64,000 bases of DNA from Thalassomonas actiniarum (lineage in GTDB: Bacteria > Pseudomonadota > Gammaproteobacteria > Enterobacterales > Alteromonadaceae). A model generated the notes under the pieces. The model was not told where the DNA came from. It saw only the letters and a program-made list of their open reading frames with translations, and searched no databases. The stretch is taken from positions 2,046,001-2,110,000 of the forward strand of contig NZ_CP059735.1 in NCBI RefSeq assembly GCF_000948975.2. Direction: 5' to 3'. Both the position numbers and the translations under genes were made by a program. Positions 56,415 through 64,000 of the stretch are shown in pieces (the stretch's first letter is position 1; every line of letters starts with the position of its first letter).

Positions 56415-56600
56415 CTACATACAGGTATGGGAATTGCTGCATTTGCCGCCTGATGAACTACAACCGAAAGTACCTGTTGCTTTGCTCTTATTAGAGAGGC
56501 CGAAGGCTCTTATTCGAGAGGTTGCTGGCTCTTTTAGAGAAGCTAGTGGCTCTTTTCAGTATCACCTGAGCTGGTAGCGTTTTGTTGCTTTTAGTTTAAT
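56415..56600 (-). pseudogene. Decayed Cys-rich peptide gene with two in-frame TGA codons
   Basis: AAGGAG lies nine bases before an ATT (56598-56600) where a start would fit. The frame reads IKLKATKRYQLR, then TGA, Tyr, TGA, then 46 residues ending GCSSSGGKCSNSHTCM and TAG at 56415-56417. The Cys-rich end and Lys-rich start resemble a modified-peptide precursor. The ATT start and the two stops suggest decay. The region also holds four imperfect 21-22-base repeats sharing AAAAGAGCC or AATAAGAGC. Confidence is low because no intact copy is present. Confidence 0.35.
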
Positions 56601-56871
56601 GGTTAGTCTCTCCTTATTGTTGTTGGTTTCACAAATAAGCGTTTTTCCGTTTCATGAATTTTAGGAGGCTCAGGGTGCTCAAAAACCTGAACAACTTTAA
56701 GCTAGCATTTTAATTTATAGAGTGTCAACTCTTAAAATAAACACTTTAGGTACGAGTTGTTAACAAATATTGCGGTCAGTTAACCTGATCTCTGCACAGG
56801 GGCTGGCAACCGTGGGCGGATAAGGGGCGGGAAAGTTTTGTCTATATTATTCGGGCCGACAGAAAAATACT

Positions 56872-56913
56872 GGTAAATAAAATGCCGCCTGTTCCTTAGG
56901 GAGCAGGCGGCAT
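56872..56913 (-). terminator. Terminator of the M16 peptidase gene
   Basis: Arms ATGCCGCCTGTTCC (56882-56895) and GGAGCAGGCGGCAT (56900-56913), loop TTAG. On the minus strand it is followed by TTTATTT. It is placed just after the peptidase stop. Confidence 0.85.
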
Positions 56914-56957
56914 GGTTTCAGAGTTTATTTAATCTCTTTAGGCGTATTGTTTCATGT

Positions 56958-59846
56958 TTATTGAAACGAAATACCTTTGTAGAACTGTTCAACATTGCTC
57001 ACTTCCGTCTGGCCTTTTAAGTCGGCGAACGGGGTGTCTTTAAACTTGCTGCCCCTTAACTGGATATTTAAGCGGGCGGCGTCGCTGTTGCCAATTGACT
57101 CCCGGTAGAAGTTTTTCACGTCTGCCAGGGTGACTTTTTCCACTTCGGCAATCAGTTTGGCTTTGCTGTCAAAGTTGAAATTTTCGCGGTACCAGTCGCG
57201 GATCATCGGCGAGACTTCAGCCTGCAGGTTCTTCGGCTTTTCTTTTAAGCCGACCAGGGTGGCGTTTTTCAGCTGGGTGAAGGTTTCTTCGGTGACTTTG
57301 TCGAGCTCGGCGGCATATTCCACTTTAAAGCTGTCAAAGCGGTTCTGGATGTCTTTCGGACCTTTCACCGGGCTTTGAATGTATAAACCGATCCCGGCAT
57401 AGTCTTCGATGCTGCGTGCGGTTACGCCAACGGCATAGGCCAGCTGTTCTTCGGTTCTGAGTTTGTCGAAGGCTATGGTTCTGAAATGGCTTCTCAGGAC
57501 TTCTGCGCGGGCTTTTTGCTTATAACCCGGCTCCGGGTGCACATATAAGTCGATAATGGCAACATCGGCAACGTCGAGGTCTTTTTTCAGCACCATCACT
57601 TCACCGGGCTCCGGTTTCCAGAATTTATCGCGGCTGTAGCTGGTTTCATGATGCATTTCAGGCAGGGCATCCGATAACTGTTTGGCGACACTGTCGATAT
57701 CTGCCTGGTCATAGTTACCAAAGGCAAAGGCGCGCAGCTGGTTGTTTTTCAGTACCTGGTCCATGATGCGTTCAAAGTCGCCCAGGGTTAATACCTTGGC
57801 GGTTTTGATCAGCTGTTCGTTGCTGTAGTTGCCGCTGCGGGTGAGTTTGTTTAACTCATCAAAGGCCTGGTAGAACGGGAACTGCTTACCGGCATTGTTT
57901 AAGTTGCGGATATAGCGGTCGACGGCCTGGTTAAAGCCCTGCTCGTCGGTTTTTACCCGTAACTGGCCGATGGCCTGTTGCAATAAGCTGTTTTGTTTAT
58001 CGGTAAAGCCGTTCAGGGTTAAGATCAACCCGTTACCCGGCGATACGTTCAAGCCCATGCCGGCAATGGCGGCTTCGGTGGATAAGGCGCTTTGCTGCAG
58101 GTTATAAATATCGGCCCAGATTTCCAGGGCGATGCTGGTGTAAATATCTTTGCCTGCTTTGGGGTTATTAAAATAAACTTCTAACAAACCTTTGGGCTGG
58201 TTGTTAAATTCCTGGCTGGCAAAACGCCAGATTTTGATGCCTGCTTTGTCGTAGGCAAGTTCAGGTTGGCTTTGTTTGGCCAGCTTATCGGTTTTTAAGG
58301 TGAAGTTTTCCGGCAGCATGCGGTTAACCGCGGGCAAGCTCAGCGGCAGGTCTGACGGTTTGTTCCAGCTGGCAATTTCTGCCTGGCTGAGATCGCTGAT
58401 GCGGTATTCGCCGTCATAAAAATGCAGTTTGCTGTCGGTTTCTTCCTGCTGGCTGATATGCCAGACTTTCAGGGATTCTGGGCTTAGCTGTGCCAGTACG
58501 CGGTTGATGGCAGCGGCATCAAATTGCGCGTAATGATACGGGGCATTGATGGCATGGTTAACCGGGTAGTTTTGCATGTTGGCGGACAGCTGCGACACGT
58601 AGTTAAATTCGTCGGTTTTTTCCAGGAACTGGAACTGGTTATTCAGTGAGGTGCTGATTTCGCTAAAGTATTTTTTATCAACCCCCTGATCTTTGATCAG
58701 CTTGATATATTGCATTACGGTGGCAACAATTTTTTCCCGCTGCTGCATGCCGCTGTCGGTTAAATCAACATCTATTTGCAAGGTACCGTAGTTGCCGTAC
58801 AGGTTCGGGGATGAATCGGCGTTTAGTCCTGAGATCCAGCCTTTTTCTTTTAACAGCTGCGCCGGGCTGCCGGGCATTTCCGAGTTCAATAAATAGCTGA
58901 CAAAGCTGTTGGGTTTAACGGCAAAGTCTTTGAGGTTGTTTTCTATGGTAAATTCAAGTTTCAGCTGCTTAACGTCTTCGTTGGGTTTGTAGAATACCCG
59001 CTTGCTGCCGCTTTGCGCCATGTCCAGCTTTTTAGTGACACTGGGTTTTTCAATGTTTTTATTTTTGATGCCGGAGAAGTGTTTTTTCGCCAGTGCTTCC
59101 ATGTCTGCCAGCGGCAGGTTGGAAATCAGCGCCACTTTCATGATGTTGGCTGAGTAGTACTGGTTATAAAATTCCACCGTTTCCTGGTGCAGGCCACTGC
59201 CTTCTTTATCGCCTAAGGTTTCCAGGTTACCGATCAAAAAGCGGTTGGCGGGGTGATCGCCCATCATTTTACGGGTTAATTTGAACTGGCCAAAAAAGTC
59301 CATTTCACGGCGCATCGACCATTCGGCGTTGACGGCATTTTTTTCTTTGTCTGTGTACTCAGGGTAAAGTTTCGGCGCTTTAAAGAAGTCGGAAAAGCGG
59401 TCAAGGCCTTCGTCAAAGGCGTCATTGTTGGCCTTAAACATATAGTTGGTGACATCTAACCAGGTGTAGGCGTTATGGGCGCCGCCGTTTTTGGCCATAA
59501 ACTCGCTGTAGCCTTTGGTATCCGGATATCGCTCTGTACCTAAAAACAACATGTGCTCTAAATAGTGGGCCATGCCTTGCTGGCTCATGGGATCATGCAG
59601 TAAACCCACGCCGACACTTAAAGAGGCCGCTGACTTTTCTGCAGACGGGTCGGAAACTAAAACCACTTCAATCTGGTTGTCTAACTTTAGGGTCTGGTAG
59701 CTGCGTTTGTCATTGGGGCTGGTAATAAAGGTATCTGATAATAAAACGGCCGATGACTGGGCTGGTGTGGCCTGGTTTTGTGAGGTTGTGTTACAGCCGC
59801 TAAGCACAGCAAGCGCTAAGACACTAAGTCCTAAGATTTTTTTCAT
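56958..59846 (-). CDS. M16-family (pitrilysin/insulinase-like) lipoprotein peptidase
   Basis: 962 residues, AAGGAAA before ATG. The lipoprotein signal ends with lipobox LSGC at residues 15-18. The inverted zinc motif HYLEHMLFLG (HxxEH) is near residue 95, and a second Glu lies in EKNAVNAEWSM. The four-domain length matches pitrilysin/insulysin, with VGVTARSIEDYAGIGLYIQ (Arg/Tyr motif region) in the C-terminal half. The enzyme should cut small peptides in the periplasm, anchored to a membrane. It is transcribed alone and ends in a strong terminator. Confidence 0.92.
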   Translation of the reverse strand: MKKILGLSVLALAVLSGCNTTSQNQATPAQSSAVLLSDTFITSPNDKRSYQTLKLDNQIEVVLVSDPSAEKSAASLSVGVGLLHDPMSQQGMAHYLEHMLFLGTERYPDTKGYSEFMAKNGGAHNAYTWLDVTNYMFKANNDAFDEGLDRFSDFFKAPKLYPEYTDKEKNAVNAEWSMRREMDFFGQFKLTRKMMGDHPANRFLIGNLETLGDKEGSGLHQETVEFYNQYYSANIMKVALISNLPLADMEALAKKHFSGIKNKNIEKPSVTKKLDMAQSGSKRVFYKPNEDVKQLKLEFTIENNLKDFAVKPNSFVSYLLNSEMPGSPAQLLKEKGWISGLNADSSPNLYGNYGTLQIDVDLTDSGMQQREKIVATVMQYIKLIKDQGVDKKYFSEISTSLNNQFQFLEKTDEFNYVSQLSANMQNYPVNHAINAPYHYAQFDAAAINRVLAQLSPESLKVWHISQQEETDSKLHFYDGEYRISDLSQAEIASWNKPSDLPLSLPAVNRMLPENFTLKTDKLAKQSQPELAYDKAGIKIWRFASQEFNNQPKGLLEVYFNNPKAGKDIYTSIALEIWADIYNLQQSALSTEAAIAGMGLNVSPGNGLILTLNGFTDKQNSLLQQAIGQLRVKTDEQGFNQAVDRYIRNLNNAGKQFPFYQAFDELNKLTRSGNYSNEQLIKTAKVLTLGDFERIMDQVLKNNQLRAFAFGNYDQADIDSVAKQLSDALPEMHHETSYSRDKFWKPEPGEVMVLKKDLDVADVAIIDLYVHPEPGYKQKARAEVLRSHFRTIAFDKLRTEEQLAYAVGVTARSIEDYAGIGLYIQSPVKGPKDIQNRFDSFKVEYAAELDKVTEETFTQLKNATLVGLKEKPKNLQAEVSPMIRDWYRENFNFDSKAKLIAEVEKVTLADVKNFYRESIGNSDAARLNIQLRGSKFKDTPFADLKGQTEVSNVEQFYKGISFQ

Positions 59847-59948
59847 GGTTTTCCTTAAATAAGCTCATCCGGTTTAGGTAGATGCCGCTAAGTTTAAGCG
59901 ATTGGCGGGTAAGATGAAACATGATGGGGTTAATCATATGTAAACTTT

Positions 59949-59970
59949 ATGCTGTTAATTTTAACAGCAT
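59949..59970. promoter_or_regulatory. Perfect 22-base palindrome between M16 and AraC genes
   Basis: ATGCTGTTAA-TT-TTAACAGCAT has 10-base arms. It lies between the divergent genes and shares half-site ATGCTGTT with the inverted repeat before the thiolase gene, so it is a candidate AraC-regulator operator. Confidence 0.6.
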
Positions 59971-60146
59971 GTGTCCACGTTGCTGCGGTTATTTCTGGTT
60001 TTTTCTCCGGAGCGGGGGAGTTGCGCCATTGCAACCCCCGACAATTTTGATTAAGTTAATAACCGTTAAGACAGGGACTTTCTTTTTTGGCTGATTAAGG
60101 CGTTGTTACCTTGAGGGGATTAGTTTGAAGCCAGTGTTATGCAGGT

Positions 60147-61181
60147 ATGGTTATCTTGAATAATTCACATTTAGTACCTTATAGCTTTATCCGCCGTCAA
60201 CTGGGCAGTGTACTCGATGACAGCGAGCAGGCGCTGGCGTTATTGGCCCGTCATGATATTCCTGCCTCGGCATTAACAACACAGGGTTATATCGAGTCGG
60301 AAAAACTCGGCAGTTTAGCCAACAGTGTCTGGCGGCTGCTTGATGATGAATCGGCGGGCGCCTCCCATAAAAAGCTGCATGTCGGCACCTTTAAAATGTT
60401 ATGCCATGCCTGCAGCGACTGTAAAACCCTGAGATCGGTTATTCACCGCACCATCACTTTTTTCCGTCTGCTCAGCGAAGAGTATCATTTTGCTTTGCAG
60501 GTTAGCGGGGAAGAGGCGATTTTTACCCTGGAGCATCAACCCCCGATAAAGAAGGCAAATGCCAGGGTCGGTAACGATTATTTTGTTTTGTGCCTGGCGA
60601 TTGTTTTTATCCGCTGGTTTGCCTGGTTAATTGACCAGCCGATCAAGTTGGAGCGGGTGGAATTTGAATTTTCCCCTTTTGCCGGGCAGCAAGATTTTGA
60701 AGCGATTTTCCAGAGCAAGGTGGACTTTGAGCAACCGGCGAACCGCCTGGTGTTTGCCGGCTCACTGCTGAATCAGGCGGTGGTGGCCGGGGCGGAAAAA
60801 TTACCCGCACTGCTGATCAGTGCGCCCTATTGTTTTTTAAGCCATTACCAGGTGCAAAACAGCACCGCCGAGCAGGTGAGAAAAATGCTGAGTCAGAGTG
60901 AAAACTTCAGCCGGATGAAACTGGCTGAGCTGGCGGCAAAGCTGCATTATTCTCCCGCTACTTTGACCCGTAAGCTTAAGGCGGAAAATACCAGCTTTAT
61001 GGAGATTAAGGACCGTACCCGCAAGCACAGGGCGTTAACTTTGCTGCGCAGTACCGGGCAGCCTATCACCAGTATTTCTTATGATTTAGGTTTTTCCGAG
61101 GCATCGGCGTTTACCCGGGCATTTAAGAAGTGGACCGGTGAAAATCCCCAGGAATACCGGAATAGTTACCGCAACAGCTAA
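60147..61181 (+). CDS. AraC-family regulator with arabinose-binding-like N-terminal domain
   Basis: 344 residues; the start may be ATG 60147 or the TTG three codons later, as the ribosome site is poor. The N-terminal domain fits PF12625 (QLGSVLDDSEQALALLARHD). The C-terminal double helix-turn-helix is clear: MKLAELAAKLHYSPATLTRK and ISYDLGFSEASAFTRAFKKW. The gene lies 127 bases before a thiolase/FadJ operon, and inverted repeats sharing one half-site lie before both, so it probably controls fatty-acid oxidation genes. Confidence 0.85.
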   Translation: MVILNNSHLVPYSFIRRQLGSVLDDSEQALALLARHDIPASALTTQGYIESEKLGSLANSVWRLLDDESAGASHKKLHVGTFKMLCHACSDCKTLRSVIHRTITFFRLLSEEYHFALQVSGEEAIFTLEHQPPIKKANARVGNDYFVLCLAIVFIRWFAWLIDQPIKLERVEFEFSPFAGQQDFEAIFQSKVDFEQPANRLVFAGSLLNQAVVAGAEKLPALLISAPYCFLSHYQVQNSTAEQVRKMLSQSENFSRMKLAELAAKLHYSPATLTRKLKAENTSFMEIKDRTRKHRALTLLRSTGQPITSISYDLGFSEASAFTRAFKKWTGENPQEYRNSYRNS

Positions 61182-61268
61182 CGTTTTTCCCCGATAGATT
61201 TTCTGCAAAAATGATGTTTTATGTCACTCACTTGCACTAAAGGGTCAAGTGCGCTTTTGCTTTTCTCT

Positions 61269-61306
61269 TTTATGCTGTTGTTTCCATTTGCAAGCAACAG
61301 CATAAA
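61269..61306. promoter_or_regulatory. Inverted repeat overlapping the thiolase ribosome-binding region
   Basis: TTTATGCTGTTG (61269-61280) and CAACAGCATAAA (61295-61306) are perfect 12-base arms with a 14-base spacer. The right arm ends two bases before the ATG. It can act as an operator or as an mRNA hairpin covering the start. Confidence 0.65.
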
Positions 61307-61308
61307 TC

Positions 61309-62556
<1,248 letters not shown>

Positions 62557-62557
62557 G

Positions 62558-64000
62558 ATGACAAACATTAAATACCAAAAAGACAGCGATAATATTATTC
62601 ACCTGATCCTGGACAGGGAAAATGCCTCAGCCAATTTAATGGATATGGCCTTTACCGAAGATTTGGCCGCCATCAGTGAGCGTTTACTGACGGAAATTGA
62701 ATCATCGCCGGCGGTGAGCGGGGTGATTATCCGCTCCGCCAAGTCGAGCTTTTTTGCCGGTGGCGATCTTAAGATGCTTTCCGATGCTGGCCCTGGGCAG
62801 GCAACAGATATTTTTGCCATGGTGGAGTCGTTAAAGGCGAGCATGCGTAAAATTGAAAGCTGCGGCAAACCCGTGGTGGGGTGTATCGGCGGCGCGGCCA
62901 TGGGAGGCGGCTGGGAGCTGGCACTGGCCTGTCATCGCCGGCTTGCTGTTAATCTTGATAACATTAAGCTGGGATTGCCGGAAGTCACCTTAGGGTTGTT
63001 GCCCGGCGCCGGCGGCGTGACCCGTATGGTGCGCCTGCTTGGTTTGGAAAAAGCCATGCCTTATTTACTGCAGGGCAAGTTGTTTAATCCTGGCAAAGGC
63101 CGCGAACTTGGTTTGATTGATGATCTGGTCTCAAGTGAAGGAGATGTTGAGGCAAATTTAATCGAGCGCGCAAGCCAGTGGATTAAAGCCCGCCCGGATT
63201 TGAGTGGACCTGAAAGCGGCATCAATTGCCAGCCCTGGGATATCAAAGGTTATAAAATTCCCGGCGGTACCCCTAAAGATAAAAAGCTTGCCGCCACCCT
63301 GCCGGTAACACCTGCCATTGTCCGGCGCAGCACCCAGGGCACGCTACCGGCGCCGGAGCGGGTGCTGGCCACTATGGTGGAAGGGGCGCAGGTTGATTTT
63401 GACAGCGCCTGTCGCATTGAGTCCCGCTATTTTACCGAGCTGACCACGGGGCAAATTTCAAAAAACCTGATCAATACTTTCTGGTTCCAGCTTAATGAAA
63501 TCAAAGGCGGTACTAACCGTCCGAAAGATATCGGCAAAAAGAAACCGGGCAAAGTAGGGGTCCTGGGAGCCGGGATGATGGGGGCGGGCATTGCCTATAG
63601 CTGTGCCATTAAAGGTATCGGCGTGGTGCTTAAGGATGTCAGTTTAGCGCAGGCGGAACAGGGCAAGGACTACAGCCGTAAGCTGCTGGACAAACAAATT
63701 GCCCGCGGCCGTATGACGCCGGTCGAAGCACAAGCGATCCTGGCGCTAATCCAGCCGAGCCAGGATGCCGGGGATTTATCCGGCTGTGAATTTGTCATTG
63801 AAGCTGTTTATGAAGACCGCGAACTTAAGGCCCGGGTGACCGATGAATGCGAGCAGGTATTAGCAGAGGATGCCGTGTTTGCCTCTAATACTTCGACTTT
63901 ACCTATCACAGGTTTGGCGCAGGCATCCAGGCGGCCGGAGAACTTTATCGGCATGCACTTTTTCTCGCCGGTGGACAAGATGGCGCTGGTGGAGATCATC
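62558..64000 (+). CDS. FadJ/FadB-like enoyl-CoA hydratase/3-hydroxyacyl-CoA dehydrogenase (partial)
   Basis: ATG at 62558, one base after the thiolase stop; 481 codons are visible and the gene runs off the right edge. The N-terminal crotonase domain (about 1-200) has SSFFAGGDLKML, CIGGAAMGGGWELALAC and LPEVTLGLLPGAGG. The NAD-binding 3-hydroxyacyl-CoA dehydrogenase domain begins near residue 330 (VGVLGAGMMGAGIAYSCA) with FVIEAVYEDRELK and NFIGMHFFSPV. With the thiolase it forms the multifunctional beta-oxidation pair. Confidence 0.92.
   Translation, partial: MTNIKYQKDSDNIIHLILDRENASANLMDMAFTEDLAAISERLLTEIESSPAVSGVIIRSAKSSFFAGGDLKMLSDAGPGQATDIFAMVESLKASMRKIESCGKPVVGCIGGAAMGGGWELALACHRRLAVNLDNIKLGLPEVTLGLLPGAGGVTRMVRLLGLEKAMPYLLQGKLFNPGKGRELGLIDDLVSSEGDVEANLIERASQWIKARPDLSGPESGINCQPWDIKGYKIPGGTPKDKKLAATLPVTPAIVRRSTQGTLPAPERVLATMVEGAQVDFDSACRIESRYFTELTTGQISKNLINTFWFQLNEIKGGTNRPKDIGKKKPGKVGVLGAGMMGAGIAYSCAIKGIGVVLKDVSLAQAEQGKDYSRKLLDKQIARGRMTPVEAQAILALIQPSQDAGDLSGCEFVIEAVYEDRELKARVTDECEQVLAEDAVFASNTSTLPITGLAQASRRPENFIGMHFFSPVDKMALVEII

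Noticed and set aside
56550-56565. In-frame TGA codons as selenocysteine
   Set aside because: No adjacent SECIS-like hairpin was seen, the start codon is also missing, and decay explains all three defects.

Overview
The window looks like chromosomal DNA of a marine gammaproteobacterium of the Alteromonadales, probably Colwelliaceae (Thalassomonas/Thalassotalea-like). This is an inference from a DUF3718-type secreted protein, PAS-GGDEF diguanylate cyclases, TonB/Fur-type iron uptake, an M16 lipoprotein peptidase, secreted hydrolases and a FadJ/thiolase pair. No rRNA, tRNA, CRISPR array or insertion sequence was seen.

Layout. 1-6.7 kb: end of a solute-binding protein gene (-), a secreted sphingomyelinase-like enzyme coupled to a lipase-type foldase, a diguanylate cyclase, a secreted trypsin-like protease and a DUF3718 protein. 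6.8-14.8 kb (-): a redox operon that begins with a 37-residue peptide gene and continues with a small dehydrogenase subunit, a GMC flavoprotein oxidoreductase, a VioB-type ferritin-like protein and a phosphoesterase; a HoxX/HypX-like gene lies downstream. 15.3-16.2 kb: a second diguanylate cyclase.

16.5-32.1 kb is a defence island, visibly AT-richer than its flanks from about 18.4 kb. Its core is a tightly coupled operon: a methyltransferase-HNH fusion, a NERD-nuclease/SF1 helicase, DrmA-like and DrmB-like (DUF1998) proteins of the DISARM type, a second compact SF1 helicase, an unrecognised 548-residue protein and, slightly apart, an HNH nuclease. A PLD nuclease (DrmC), a SNF2 helicase (DrmD) and a DISARM-class DNA methylase are not seen inside the operon. 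A divergent restriction endonuclease/C5-cytosine methylase pair and a Vsr endonuclease follow.

32.3-36.3 kb: an amber-interrupted effector-like gene with a glycine-rich hydrophobic C-terminus, three tandem paralogous membrane proteins (probable immunity genes) and the tail of a fourth copy, a SymE-like toxin gene, and small orphan genes. 36.4-40.4 kb: small genes, including two peptide genes (one with a duplicated GGVYK motif), an XRE regulator and a receiver protein. Four perfect GTATG-N4-CATAC palindromes lie before two of the genes. 40.4-51.8 kb: an RHS system split over two genes. A 1308-residue YD-repeat protein stops just before the RHS core, and a 2335-residue secreted protein carries about 18 Cys-pair repeats and then the missing RHS core plus a hydrophobic tail. 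A small membrane protein, possibly its immunity protein, follows.

52-64 kb returns to ordinary chromosome: a Fur-boxed TonB receptor with a CcmI-C-like partner, a TPR-like protein, MtfA-like peptidase, a decayed Cys-rich peptide gene, an M16 lipoprotein peptidase, an AraC regulator, and a thiolase/FadJ operon running off the right edge. Inverted repeats sharing the half-site ATGCTGTT lie before the AraC gene and directly before the thiolase start codon.
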